Of a DNA stretch of 64,000 bases, positions 16,304 through 25,744 are shown in pieces (position 1 is the first letter of the stretch; each line of letters begins with the position of its first letter). The position numbers were made by a program, and so were the translations under genes. The notes below the pieces were generated by a model that saw only the letters and a program-made list of their open reading frames with translations, did not search any database and was not told where the DNA came from. This DNA is from Kuafuiihalomonas sp964473255 (lineage in GTDB: Bacteria; Myxococcota; Kuafuiibacteriia; Kuafuiibacteriales; Kuafuiibacteriaceae), in contig CAYYOT010000001.1 of the NCBI GenBank assembly GCA_964473255.1, positions 62,001-126,000 on the forward strand, given 5' to 3'.

Positions 16304-18547
16304 GTGAACGACGCGGAGATCGAGCTCGAGTTCTATGAGCGCTTCTTCCTCGATCGCGGGCTCGAGCCGTACCCCGTGCAGGAGGAGGCCATCGGCCGGA
16401 TCTTCGCTGGCGAGGACGTCCTGGTGACCGTGCCCACGGGGACCGGCAAAACGCTCATGGCCAAAGCCGCGATCCTCCGCGCGCTCCGGTCCAACCAGAC
16501 GGCGGTTTACACGACACCCCTCCGGGCGCTCACCGAAGAGAAGTTCCGAGAGCTGAGCGAAGACTTCGGCGAGGAGAACGTCGGCTTCGCCACCGGTGAC
16601 TATCGCGTGAACCCCGAGGCTCGCATCCAGGTTCTCGTAGCCGAGATCCTGTGGAACCGCATCTACTCGGATCAGGCCACCCGACCCGCCGACGTCGTCG
16701 TCATGGATGAGGGGCACTACTTCAACGATCCGGAGCGTGGCTACGTCTGGGAGCAGTCGATCATCGGCCTTCACCCCGAGACGCAGCTCGTGATCCTCAG
16801 CGCCACCGTCGGGTATGCTCCGCAGTTTTGCCAGTGGGTCTACCGGACGCGAAAGAAGACGATGGCGCTGGTCCAGAGCACCGAGCGCAAGGTCCCGCTG
16901 CACCACGAGTTTCGCGAGGACTACCTGGTAGAGACGGTGAAGCGTCTGTACGCGGCCGAAGAGTACCCGACGCTGATCTTCAGCTTCGGACGGCGCCTGT
17001 GTTTCGAGCGCGCGCGGCTCCTGCGGAGCTGCCCACGCTTCGTCACCAAGGAAGAGCAGGCCGAGATCGAAGCGAGGGTCGACGGGGTGCTCCTCGAGCG
17101 CGGCATGGGGCCGGACTTCAAGAAGCTTCTGATGCACGGAATCGGTGTTCATCACGCGGGCGTTCTGCCCACCTATCGTCGCCTGGTCGAAGAGCTCACC
17201 GCCGACCGGCTCCTCAAGTTCATCGTCACTACGGAGACGATCGCGGCGGGCATCAACCTTCCGGCCAAACGCTGCGTTTTTCCTTCGCTCAAGAAGGTCA
17301 TCAAGCGGAAGCCTCGCCTTCTCGAGCCCTCCGAGTATCATCAGATGGCGGGGCGTGCCGGACGGCCGCAGTTCGACAAGGAGGGCATAGCCATCACCCT
17401 CGCCCCCGAGGAGGTCGTTCAGGCGTTCCGGAAAGAGATCAAGGACGAGAAGAAGGGGCGGGGGAACGTCGACGAAGCGAAGATCAAGAAGAAGTACTAC
17501 ATGCGGGCCCGCACCGAGGCCAAAGCGCGCAACGACGTAGCCTGGGACGCGGAAGCGCACACGAAGCTCATCGAAGGGCAGCCCGCGCCGCTCAAGAGCC
17601 GCACCAGGGTCACGGCCGAGCAGATCCTGGCGATCGGTCTGCCGGACCTCGCGAGCGAGAGTCTCCCCGGTCAGGCGATCGTCGACGCGGAGACGGAAAC
17701 GGCACGGCTGGAAGCGGAACAAGAAGAGGCACGAAAGGTGGCCGAGGAGCTGGGCGAGTCGTACGAGCCCCAGCCGATACCCACGCCCAAGGTCGAACTC
17801 CCGGAGCTGGTCTCCGAGCGAGCGCCGGGTCTAGCGCGGCTCGACATCACGGCCGTCATCGACAACCTGCTCCTGCCGGACGCCGACAAGTGGGAGGCCC
17901 ACAAGCGCTTGGCGCAGATCACACGCAACCTCCAGGCGCTCGACGTTCTCGACGAGCACGGCCGTCAGATCGCCGGCGAGCTGATCAGCAACATCCGCGG
18001 GGCCGACGGGCTCTTCGTCTACTACGTGACCACCCATCACGATCTCGACGCCGAGCTGACCCGGGCCTTCGTCGAGTACCTGGTCGACCACGACGCCATC
18101 CAGCGGATCTTCGACCGCAAGGCGCAAACCGAGCGAAAGGCATGGATCCTGGAGCGGCTGCGCGAGATGCGACGCGAAAATCCTCAGGTTGCTTTCGAGG
18201 ACGTGGAGGCGATCTACGAGGAAGAGCATCCCTACGAGCCCACGCCCATCGAGCAGATCCATCAGACGTTCACGTCCAAGCTACCGCATCCCGAGCTGCA
18301 CGGCGGCAAGAAGCCGAAAGCGATATGGGCCGAGATCGAGGACGACGATCTCACTTTCGAAGACTATGTGGAGCGTCACGACCTGGGCGAAGAAGAGGGG
18401 AGCCTCTTCACTTATCTGGCGCGCGTCATGAAGGCCGCCAGGATGCTCGACGAAGTCACCCAAGATCCCGCCTTCGCCCCCATCGAAGCCGCGATCCGCA
18501 GCAAGCTCGGCGCCATCGACGAACGCGTCATCGAAGGCCTGTGGTAG
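16304..18547 (+). CDS. Ski2-like DEAD/DEAH helicase with DUF3516-type C-terminus
   Basis: A 747-residue SF2 nucleic-acid helicase. Walker A VPTGTGKT (43-50), TPLRAL, a DEGH box in place of DExH (135-138), LSATVG (165-170) and the motif VI region QMAGRAGRPQFD are all present. HHAGVLPTYRRLVE and TTETIAAGINLPA are typical of Ski2/Mtr4/Hel308 relatives. The C-terminal half (about 480-747) resembles the DUF3516 region, ending in an 'IEAAIRSKLGAIDERVIEGL' helix. The substrate (RNA or DNA) is not known; bacterial DUF3516 helicases are poorly studied. The GTG at 16304 starts the protein just before a helix leading to the Q-like region. It converges on a porin gene 18 bases downstream. Confidence 0.88.
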   Translation: MNDAEIELEFYERFFLDRGLEPYPVQEEAIGRIFAGEDVLVTVPTGTGKTLMAKAAILRALRSNQTAVYTTPLRALTEEKFRELSEDFGEENVGFATGDYRVNPEARIQVLVAEILWNRIYSDQATRPADVVVMDEGHYFNDPERGYVWEQSIIGLHPETQLVILSATVGYAPQFCQWVYRTRKKTMALVQSTERKVPLHHEFREDYLVETVKRLYAAEEYPTLIFSFGRRLCFERARLLRSCPRFVTKEEQAEIEARVDGVLLERGMGPDFKKLLMHGIGVHHAGVLPTYRRLVEELTADRLLKFIVTTETIAAGINLPAKRCVFPSLKKVIKRKPRLLEPSEYHQMAGRAGRPQFDKEGIAITLAPEEVVQAFRKEIKDEKKGRGNVDEAKIKKKYYMRARTEAKARNDVAWDAEAHTKLIEGQPAPLKSRTRVTAEQILAIGLPDLASESLPGQAIVDAETETARLEAEQEEARKVAEELGESYEPQPIPTPKVELPELVSERAPGLARLDITAVIDNLLLPDADKWEAHKRLAQITRNLQALDVLDEHGRQIAGELISNIRGADGLFVYYVTTHHDLDAELTRAFVEYLVDHDAIQRIFDRKAQTERKAWILERLREMRRENPQVAFEDVEAIYEEEHPYEPTPIEQIHQTFTSKLPHPELHGGKKPKAIWAEIEDDDLTFEDYVERHDLGEEEGSLFTYLARVMKAARMLDEVTQDPAFAPIEAAIRSKLGAIDERVIEGLW

Positions 18548-18565
18548 CGCCCCACCCCGCTTTGG

Positions 18566-19711
18566 CTAAGGATTGCTCTCTTCGGGGACGTTGCGGATGT
18601 CATCGGTCCGGCGCGGCTGAAAGGTGTAGTTGCGTCCCCGAACGAATGCGTCGACGTTCTGTTCTCCATCGACCTCGAAGTTTCGCGAAACGCTGCCGTC
18701 GTTTCGTACGCGCTGAGTGATGTCGTCTGGAACTGAAGCGTGCGTATAGTTGATTTCACCGAGCATCGAAAAGCCGCGGTACTTGAACAAGAAGTCGACG
18801 GAGAGCTTGCCGAAATCAGGGAGGCTCTCCTCATCATCGTCGTTCAGATAGATGATCTCGCCACTACCTCGGCCGCGGCGGCTGCTCATGCCAAAGTTGT
18901 AGCTGTACGAGGCACCCACGACGAGCTTGGGCGTGAGCTCGCGCACCATGTCGACCTGACGGAATTGGCCCTTGTTCGCGAACAGACCGAAAGGGAGATA
19001 GTCGACACGTCCTCCGACCTTGAAACTTCCGTGGTCGTTGCCGAAGACGTTGGCGCCGTCGCCGTTGGTCACGATGAAGTAGGGGCGAATATAGTGAGTC
19101 GATTGTCCCAGACGAATTCGATCTTCTATGTACAGGCCGAATTCGCGGATGGCGGCGAAGGCCGACGTTACCCGGCTCCGCTCGACGAGCTGCAGCGTGT
19201 AGGAGCGCATGAAAAGCTCGCGATTGTCGGTGAACGTAGCTCGTTGACCGAAGGTGACCTTGAGCGTCTTGGTGATGTTGTAGGCCACGAAGGCGTCCAG
19301 GAGAAAGCCAATGTCGTCTTCGCCCACCTCGTCTTGGCCGGTCAGGTCCACGGAGAGCCGGAACGAAAGCCGCTGCTGAGGAGCGCGGCCGGCCAAGCGA
19401 ACGCGAGCGCGACGAATGCGGAAGCGGGCGTTCAGGCCGTCTGGTCCCTCGCCCAGAAAGCTGCGGGTCTCGACTAGAGGCTGCACGTAGGCGGACAGCG
19501 TGAGCGAGTACTTCCCTTGGTCTGAAACCGTGAGTCCCTCGCTCACTTCGTACTTGTGAACGTGTGGCTTGGCGCTGGCCAGACCCGCCAGCACCAGGAT
19601 CGATCCGCACACCGTGAGAAGCTGTATGATGCAGCGCGTCTGAAACACGAGCAGCCGGACCGTAGGACATGTGCAGACGGCGCGAAAGGGGACATGACGC
19701 CCACGCTCCAT
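18566..19711 (-). CDS. Phosphate-selective porin (OprO/OprP)-like protein, probably shortened
   Basis: An outer-membrane beta-barrel. The signal region is IIQLLTVCGSILVLAGLASA. YSLTLSAYVQPLVETRSFLG, then RFRIRRARVRLAGRAPQQRL, SFRLSVDLTGQ and EFGLYIEDRI are the usual OprO/P N-terminal strands. I list the longest start (ATG, 19711). A GTG at 19648 would leave a 26-residue signal peptide and is at least as plausible; no Shine-Dalgarno decides. The last strand stops at about residue 340 and the protein ends in NVPEESNP, without the terminal aromatic residue needed for a closed barrel. It may therefore be truncated. Function as an anion or polyphosphate channel is a family inference. Confidence 0.72.
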   Translation of the reverse strand: MERGRHVPFRAVCTCPTVRLLVFQTRCIIQLLTVCGSILVLAGLASAKPHVHKYEVSEGLTVSDQGKYSLTLSAYVQPLVETRSFLGEGPDGLNARFRIRRARVRLAGRAPQQRLSFRLSVDLTGQDEVGEDDIGFLLDAFVAYNITKTLKVTFGQRATFTDNRELFMRSYTLQLVERSRVTSAFAAIREFGLYIEDRIRLGQSTHYIRPYFIVTNGDGANVFGNDHGSFKVGGRVDYLPFGLFANKGQFRQVDMVRELTPKLVVGASYSYNFGMSSRRGRGSGEIIYLNDDDEESLPDFGKLSVDFLFKYRGFSMLGEINYTHASVPDDITQRVRNDGSVSRNFEVDGEQNVDAFVRGRNYTFQPRRTDDIRNVPEESNP

Positions 19712-19788
19712 TCATCGACGAGCGGTTTGGGCTGCTCGTACGGTTTGGCGTCGACCGAACGCAGCTCGATCGGCCAGAGTCCTGGCGA

Positions 19789-20541
19789 ATGAGCGTCGAG
19801 ACGGTCCATGGCGATCTGTTTCAGCTCCGGAACCTGATCCGCAGCCGACCGCCGCTGACGGTGCTGACGGGAGCAGGCGCGTCCGCCGAGTCCGGTGTTC
19901 CGACGTTTCGTGGAGAGGGGGGCCTGTGGAGGCAGTACTCAGCCTTCGATTTGGCGACCCCCGAAGCTTTCGCCGAAGACCCGCATCTCGTCTGGGAGTT
20001 CTACCAGTACCGACGCCGCAGAGTCGCCAAGTGCGCGCCCAACGCGGGGCATGACACGTTGGCCCGCTACCAAGAAGCCCATCCCGATACCTGGATCATT
20101 ACCCAGAACGTCGACCAGCTCCATCACGAGGCGGGTTCGCGTGAACGGATCCTCGAGATGCATGGAAGCCTTTGGCACCTGCGGTGTCTTGCGTGTCCTC
20201 ATCGCGAGGAGAATCGAGATCTGGGCTTTGATGCTCCGCCGATGTGTCCGCGATGCGGGCGGATGATGCGACCCGACGTCGTGTGGTTCGGGGAGGGTTT
20301 CGAGCTCGAGCTCCTGGCCAAGATCGACGAGCTGCTCGCCCGAGGTGGAGTGATGTTGGTGGTCGGGACCTCGGGAGCGGTCGCGCCGGCGTGCCACTTC
20401 GCCGAGGTGGCCCGAGCCCGCGGCGCCTTCACCATCGAGGTCAACCCCGAGGCCTCCCTCAACACCGACGGGATGGACGCGGTCGTTCAGGCACCCGCCG
20501 GCGTGGTGCTGCCCATTCTTCTCGGCACCGGTCCGCGCTGA
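19789..20541 (+). CDS. Sirtuin-type NAD-dependent protein deacylase
   Basis: Removes acyl groups from protein lysines using NAD+, in the cytoplasm. At 250 residues it is the normal bacterial size. NAD-binding TGAGASAESGVPTFRG (27-42), TQNVDQLHHEAGS (105-117) and catalytic His125 (EMHGSLW) are present. The four zinc Cys are C133, C136, C153 and C156. The Tyr72-x-x-Arg75 pair (FYQYRRR) is the acidic-acyl pocket signature of class III sirtuins such as CobB and SIRT5, so desuccinylase as well as deacetylase activity is expected. The ATG at 19789 was chosen as the normal N-terminus; longer in-frame starts run into the divergent porin gene. With ackA/pta making acetyl phosphate nearby, a link to acetylation control is possible but only inferred. 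Confidence 0.93.
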   Translation: MSVETVHGDLFQLRNLIRSRPPLTVLTGAGASAESGVPTFRGEGGLWRQYSAFDLATPEAFAEDPHLVWEFYQYRRRRVAKCAPNAGHDTLARYQEAHPDTWIITQNVDQLHHEAGSRERILEMHGSLWHLRCLACPHREENRDLGFDAPPMCPRCGRMMRPDVVWFGEGFELELLAKIDELLARGGVMLVVGTSGAVAPACHFAEVARARGAFTIEVNPEASLNTDGMDAVVQAPAGVVLPILLGTGPR

Positions 20542-20651
20542 GTCGCAGTGAACGCGTTCGAAATCATTGTCGCGTCCGGGCGAAGGACGAGGTCCGCACG
20601 GGGGCCGAGTCTGAGCGTCGAAAAAGAGTGGCGACACCGGAGCATCTTCCG

Positions 20652-23600
20652 ATGACCCCCGACCTGCGCGCCCCATGGACCCTTCGCCTTTTGGGCGGAC
20701 TCGGGCTGCTCGACGCGCAGGGGCAGCCGGGCGCGTTTTCGACGCGCAAGTCGGGGCTCCTGCTCGCGCGGCTCGCGATGGCGGGCTCGGAGGGTATGGC
20801 GCGAAGTCGACTGATCGCGCTCCTATGGAGCGACCGCCAGGAACGGCAGGCTCGCGGCAGCCTGCGTCAGGCCCTATTCGCTCTGCGGAAGACATTCGAG
20901 CCTCTCGGCGCCGACGTCATCCTCGGCCAGCGGGAGAAGGTGGCGCTGGCGCCGGGCGTCCTCCATGTCGACGCGCGCCGGGTACGGCAGCTCAGCACGT
21001 CCACCGAGGCTCGCGATCTCGCCGAGCTCCGCGAGCTCTACCTCGGCCCCTTGCTCGATGGAGTCGATGTCGTCGACGAGGCCTACGAGCAATGGCTGGT
21101 TCCCGAGCGAGCACAGCTTCAGCGCAGCGTGCTCGACGCTCTCCGCCGCCTGATGCGGGAGCAGCGAGCTAGCGGAGATGAAGGTCTCGAGCGAACCGCG
21201 CGAGCCCTGACGAACCTCGACCCGACCTGTGAGGAATCCCATCGCATCGTGATGACGATCCTCGCCGAGCGAGGTGACCGTTCGGGGGCACTCCGCATGT
21301 TCGAGACGCTGCGCGGGCGGCTCCGGGATGAGCTGCACGTCGAGCCCGAGGAGGAGACCGTCCGGCTGGCGTTGTTGCTGCGACGGCCGGGAAGCGCCAT
21401 CGCGAGTTCAGACTCGACGCCATCCGCCGCACCGGTACCGGCTCCTCCGGCGATGACCGTCGACCCTCGTCAGCGTCGTCACGTCGCGGTGGTTCACCTT
21501 CGACATGAAGCGAAGACCTCGCCGGATCTGGAGTCGATGCACGAGCAGCGCCGAATGCACGAAGGAGCGGCTGAGCAAACGGCGGAACGTCACCGGGGGA
21601 CGGCGCGCCCGTCGGGAGCCGGCGCGTTGACCCTATGGTTCGGAATTCCGACCGCCTACGGAGACGAGGCGCGCCGGGCCGTTCTCTGTGCACTCGAGAT
21701 CATGGGCGAGCACGACGGCTGGAGGGCCGGCTTCGCCGTCGGTGACGTGATCGTCGAGACCGAAGGCACGGCCGGCGGACCGTCCACCATCACCGGCGCT
21801 GCCGTAGAACGGGCGGAGATGCTCTCGGCTCGGGCGGATCACGGTCGTCTGCTCGCCGAGCCGGCCGCCGTTCACGAAGCGGAAGTTCATCTTTCGCTTA
21901 CAACGCGCCCTGTGTCCGAAGCCGTGCTCGAGGTTCGGGTTGCGGGTCCCCGAGTGGAGCTGACCCCGTTCGCGGGACGAGCGGCGGAGGTCGCGCAGCT
22001 CGATGCCGCCCTGACCGCCACTCGTGACGAGGGGCGGGGGCGGCTGGTCTACGTTCGGGGGGACGCGGGGATCGGCAAGACGCGACTGGCCCGACGATTG
22101 AGTGAACGAGCGGAAGAGCAGGGCTACCAGACGCACGTCGCTCACGTCCTCGACTTCGGCGGTCAGTCGAGTCGCGATGCCCTCCGCAGCCTCGTTCGTA
22201 GCGTGTCTGGTCTCACTGATGCCGACGACGCCAGCCAGGCGGAACGCGCGGCGGACGCACTGCGCGCCGAGCTCGAACATGGCGATGACGAAGCGTTTCT
22301 GAAGGACCTCTTGGATGCGCCCCTAGCCGTGGAGATGCGGTCACTGCTCGATGCTCTCGAGCCGGAGGCCCGCCGCGAAGGACTTCGCCGAGTCGCCCGG
22401 AGCGTCGTGCGCCGAGCCAGTTCATCGAGGCCACGAGTGCTCGTGGTGGAGGACTTGCACTGGGCCGATGGGGAGACGGTCGCCAGTCTAGCCGAGCTCT
22501 GTGAGGTCGTTCGCGAAACGCCGACGATTTTCGTCATGACCTCGCGGATCGAAGGCGACCCTTTCGATGTTTCCTTGCGCGGTCGGATATTCGGCCTACC
22601 CATCACCACGATCGAGCTGGGTCCGCTCAGTCCGGATGAGAGCCGAGCGATGGCGGAGAGCCTGGGCGTATCGCAGGACATGTTGCAGAGATGCCGAGAT
22701 CGAGCAGGCGGCCACCCGCTCTTCTTGGAGCAGCTCCTCCGCTTCGATCCCAGTTGCGCCGAAGGAGACCTCGTTCCGGCCTCGGTCCGCAGCCTGGTTC
22801 AGGCCCGATTGGATCGGATCGACGCAGATGCTCGCCGCACCTTCCAGGCGGCTTCGGTCCTCGGGCAGCGCCTCACCACCGACGCTCTCGCGCACGTGCT
22901 GGAGCGCCCGTCCGTCGACGTCGACGCGCTGACCAGGCAGGGGCTGATCCGATGGTCCAAGGGGACTTTGTCCTTCGTTCACGCGCTCTTGTGCGATGCG
23001 ATCTACGAGACGCTGTTGGGTCGGGCTCGTCGCGACTTCCATAGACGGGCGGGCGAGTGGTTCGAAGGTCACGACCTGCTGCTGTGTGCCGAGCACTACG
23101 AGCGGGCCGAGGATGTCCGGGCGCCATCGGCGTACGCGCGCGCTGCCGAGCACCTGCGACGGCTCTATCGAACCGAGGACGCCCTGCGGGTGGCCAAGAA
23201 GGGGAAGGAGCTCGCGCGAGAGCCTCGGGAGAAGGGGGAGCTGACGTTGGGGGTGGCGGAAATCCTCTTGGATGTCGGCGATATGAGTGCGGCGCGCAGG
23301 GCCTTCGATGACGCCCTGAACCTGGTGGAGGACGACGATCTGCGCGCGCGGGCTTTCCTCGGTCGGGCCGACGTTCGTCGGATCACCGACGACCTCGAAG
23401 GCGCTCGCCGCGACGTGGATGCGGCGCACTCGGCGGCGCACTCGGCGGACCTTCCGGCCGAGCTCGCGCGCGCACACTTCCTCCGCGGCAATCTGCTCTT
23501 TCCCGCCGGGGAGGTGTCCGCCTGCTTGAAAGAGCACCAGACCAGCCTGCGCATTGCCCGGAGGCTGGGCCGCCGAGACCTGGAGGCCGCCGCGCTGGGG

Positions 23601-24452
23601 GGGGTGGGTGATGCGCAGTACCTCGCCGGTCGGATGCGCAGTGCGGCCGAAACCATCGAGTCGTGCATGCAGCTGTGCCGGGAGCTCGGGCTCGGCCGGA
23701 TCGAGGTGGCCAATCACTCGCAGCTGGCGATCGCGGTCGTGTTCATTCGACCGATCTCCGATGCTCTCGGCGAGCTCCGGCGAGCCCGCGCCGCCTCCGT
23801 CCGGGTAGGGGCCAAGCGTCCCGAGATCAATGCGACCGTCGGCCAGGTCTGGGCCTTGTACGAGTGCGGGCGTTACGAGGAGAGCCGCGAGGTCGCCTTG
23901 GAGTCCCGGGGCCTGATCCGCCGGCTCGGGGCGTTCCGCTATGACCAGCTCGCGTTGAGCTTCATCGGGGCGGTGACCGCGCTCCTGGATGGTCCGTCGG
24001 CGGGCCTCGAGATCCTGGAGGAGGCCCGAGCGTTTGCCGAGGCGTCGGGTCCAGGATTCCACGGCGCCGAGGTGTACGGTCACATCGCGCGTTTTTCATA
24101 TGACGAGGGCGTCCGGCGACGGGCGCTGGCCCGCGGTGAAGCCATCATCCGACAGGGCTGCGTGGGGCACACTCCGCTGCGATTCTACCCGCTGGCGGCT
24201 CGCGTTGCCCTGGAACTGGGCGACCTGGACCTGGCCCAGCGGATGGTCGACCGCCTTCACGACTTCACGCGCGAGGAGCCGTTGGTGCTGACGGACTACT
24301 ACATGGACCTGGTTCGGACCGTGGTCGCCGCGCGCCGCGGTCGGCTATCTCCCGAGGAACGCGTGCGGCGCGCCGACCAGCTCTTCGTTCGCGCGGAGGC
24401 GTTGGACCTGGTCGTCGCGAGCGAAGTCGGAGATCTCGTCGACGGTCCGTAG
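20652..24452 (+). CDS. SARP-like regulator: BTAD, degenerate cyclase-like region, ATPase and TPR domains
   Basis: A 1266-residue signalling protein. Residues 8-95 resemble the DNA-binding part of SARP/AfsR regulators (WTLRLLGGLGLLDAQGQPG, RLIALLWSDRQERQARGSLR). Residues 100-245 form a bacterial transcriptional activation (BTAD) domain. Residues 275-410 look like a decayed class III nucleotide cyclase (ALTLWFGIPTAYGDEARRAV; GFAVGDVIVETEGTAGGPST) lacking metal-binding Asp. An AAA-type NTPase follows, with Walker A GDAGIGKT (470-477) and Walker B VLVVEDLHWAD (596-606). The last 500 residues are TPR-type helical repeats. The ATG at 20652 gives the normal SARP start. It probably senses a ligand or partner and controls transcription; the target genes are unknown. 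Confidence 0.85.
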   Translation: MTPDLRAPWTLRLLGGLGLLDAQGQPGAFSTRKSGLLLARLAMAGSEGMARSRLIALLWSDRQERQARGSLRQALFALRKTFEPLGADVILGQREKVALAPGVLHVDARRVRQLSTSTEARDLAELRELYLGPLLDGVDVVDEAYEQWLVPERAQLQRSVLDALRRLMREQRASGDEGLERTARALTNLDPTCEESHRIVMTILAERGDRSGALRMFETLRGRLRDELHVEPEEETVRLALLLRRPGSAIASSDSTPSAAPVPAPPAMTVDPRQRRHVAVVHLRHEAKTSPDLESMHEQRRMHEGAAEQTAERHRGTARPSGAGALTLWFGIPTAYGDEARRAVLCALEIMGEHDGWRAGFAVGDVIVETEGTAGGPSTITGAAVERAEMLSARADHGRLLAEPAAVHEAEVHLSLTTRPVSEAVLEVRVAGPRVELTPFAGRAAEVAQLDAALTATRDEGRGRLVYVRGDAGIGKTRLARRLSERAEEQGYQTHVAHVLDFGGQSSRDALRSLVRSVSGLTDADDASQAERAADALRAELEHGDDEAFLKDLLDAPLAVEMRSLLDALEPEARREGLRRVARSVVRRASSSRPRVLVVEDLHWADGETVASLAELCEVVRETPTIFVMTSRIEGDPFDVSLRGRIFGLPITTIELGPLSPDESRAMAESLGVSQDMLQRCRDRAGGHPLFLEQLLRFDPSCAEGDLVPASVRSLVQARLDRIDADARRTFQAASVLGQRLTTDALAHVLERPSVDVDALTRQGLIRWSKGTLSFVHALLCDAIYETLLGRARRDFHRRAGEWFEGHDLLLCAEHYERAEDVRAPSAYARAAEHLRRLYRTEDALRVAKKGKELAREPREKGELTLGVAEILLDVGDMSAARRAFDDALNLVEDDDLRARAFLGRADVRRITDDLEGARRDVDAAHSAAHSADLPAELARAHFLRGNLLFPAGEVSACLKEHQTSLRIARRLGRRDLEAAALGGVGDAQYLAGRMRSAAETIESCMQLCRELGLGRIEVANHSQLAIAVVFIRPISDALGELRRARAASVRVGAKRPEINATVGQVWALYECGRYEESREVALESRGLIRRLGAFRYDQLALSFIGAVTALLDGPSAGLEILEEARAFAEASGPGFHGAEVYGHIARFSYDEGVRRRALARGEAIIRQGCVGHTPLRFYPLAARVALELGDLDLAQRMVDRLHDFTREEPLVLTDYYMDLVRTVVAARRGRLSPEERVRRADQLFVRAEALDLVVASEVGDLVDGP

Positions 24453-24499
24453 ATGGTCGCGATGGGCTCGAAGGGATGGGCCGGTGTGCGACCTGACGC

Positions 24500-25636
24500 T
24501 TAACTCCCGAAGCCCACGCCCACGGTGAGGGTGAACTGACCACCGTTGATCGCCGTGAAGTCGGCCGAGTTCGACCCCGCGTTCACGGAGCTGTTGACGC
24601 GGCTCCAGATCGCGCCGAGCTCGGCGAAGAAGGAAACGGCTTGGAGGTAGGTGCGCGCCCCGGCTTTCAAGCCCACGTTCCAGCCCACGCCGACGTCGAC
24701 GCTGTCGCCCCCGAACGCTCCGGTGATCTCGTCCTCATCGAAGATGCCGAGGGAGAACCCGATGGGCAGCATCGCGTAGACCTCGCCCTTTTCGTGAAAC
24801 CGGAACCGCCCCACGGGCGCGACGTCGAACGCGACCTCCAAGATGTTCCCCGTGCCGACGTCGTCTTCCGGCTGATAGCGGGAAAAGCGTACGAGCGGCC
24901 CGAGCGCGAAGAACTTCCCGATCGCGAAGAGCGCGCGCAGCTCGGCCCCCAGCGTGGGATCGAAATCGCCGGACGTGAGCTCGTCGCCGTCCTCGTTTTC
25001 GATGGTGCCTTCACCGCCGAAGCCAGCGAGAAAGCCGATGTCGAAGATGAACCCCGGAGGGGCGACGCCGATCTCGTTCGTCTGACTGGCGGCACCTGCG
25101 CCCGCAGTCGCTGCGCCGGACCCGGAGGGCGTGGCTTGGCCCAGGTTCAGAGACGAAACCATCGACGACACTTCGTATTTCATCGTCGAGCCCGAGGCCT
25201 TGGCCACCCGAGACTGGGGCTGAGGGCCAGCGCCGAAGACGGTCAGACTCATCGCGACCTGATTGTCGCCGACATCCTTGGCCTCGAGAAAAATCCCGAT
25301 ATCGCTGCCGACGCGCTGCCAGATCTCTCGAGCCTGTTGCTGATTTGGTTGGGTCTGGCCATCGCCCACCACGAAGAGCCGCGCCGCCTCGACCTGAGAT
25401 TCGGGGGCAAGGATGTAGCCCTCGTTGTTCAGCGCCTCGGAAACCGCGGACCGCAAAGTCTCCTCCATGTACTCTTCGGCGTTCACGACGAGGGTGGCCC
25501 GTCGAACCTGCGCGCTGGCGAAGTTCGGACAGAGCAGGGCTTGCGTTCCGCAAATCGCGGCCACGCCCCCGACCATCCTCAACAAACGACAAACATAAGG
25601 TGTCTTCCGCGAGGGTGAACTCATACGCCTGGTCAT
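24500..25636 (-). CDS. Outer-membrane protein with N-terminal periplasmic domain and C-terminal barrel
   Basis: A 378-residue exported protein with an N-region rich in Arg/Ser and signal AAICGTQALLCPNFASAQ. The first domain (about 45-190: LVVNAEEYMEETLRSAVSEA, then RLFVVGDGQ and REIWQRVGSDIGIFLEAKDV) looks like a periplasmic alpha/beta module. A Gly/Ser/Ala linker follows. The remainder has short amphipathic strands (FALGPLVRFSRYQPED, FTLTVGVGFGS) typical of a barrel. The ATG at 25636 (MTRRMSS) was preferred to an upstream start 60 bases earlier because it gives a cleaner signal. The exact family is unknown. It stands alone, convergent to the SARP-like gene (47-base gap). Confidence 0.75.
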   Translation of the reverse strand: MTRRMSSPSRKTPYVCRLLRMVGGVAAICGTQALLCPNFASAQVRRATLVVNAEEYMEETLRSAVSEALNNEGYILAPESQVEAARLFVVGDGQTQPNQQQAREIWQRVGSDIGIFLEAKDVGDNQVAMSLTVFGAGPQPQSRVAKASGSTMKYEVSSMVSSLNLGQATPSGSGAATAGAGAASQTNEIGVAPPGFIFDIGFLAGFGGEGTIENEDGDELTSGDFDPTLGAELRALFAIGKFFALGPLVRFSRYQPEDDVGTGNILEVAFDVAPVGRFRFHEKGEVYAMLPIGFSLGIFDEDEITGAFGGDSVDVGVGWNVGLKAGARTYLQAVSFFAELGAIWSRVNSSVNAGSNSADFTAINGGQFTLTVGVGFGS

Positions 25637-25744
25637 GTTCCGACCTCGACCCGACGTCAACGTGCGCGAGTCCTGCGCAGACGCCTCTGGGCCCAACAGA
25701 CGAATCCGAACCCTCGAGCGATTTAGGCGTTTTTGCGGGGGCCC

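Noticed and set aside
22596..24083. Minus-strand frame opposite the SARP-like regulator
   Set aside because: No motif; mirrors the TPR and ATPase coding sequence.
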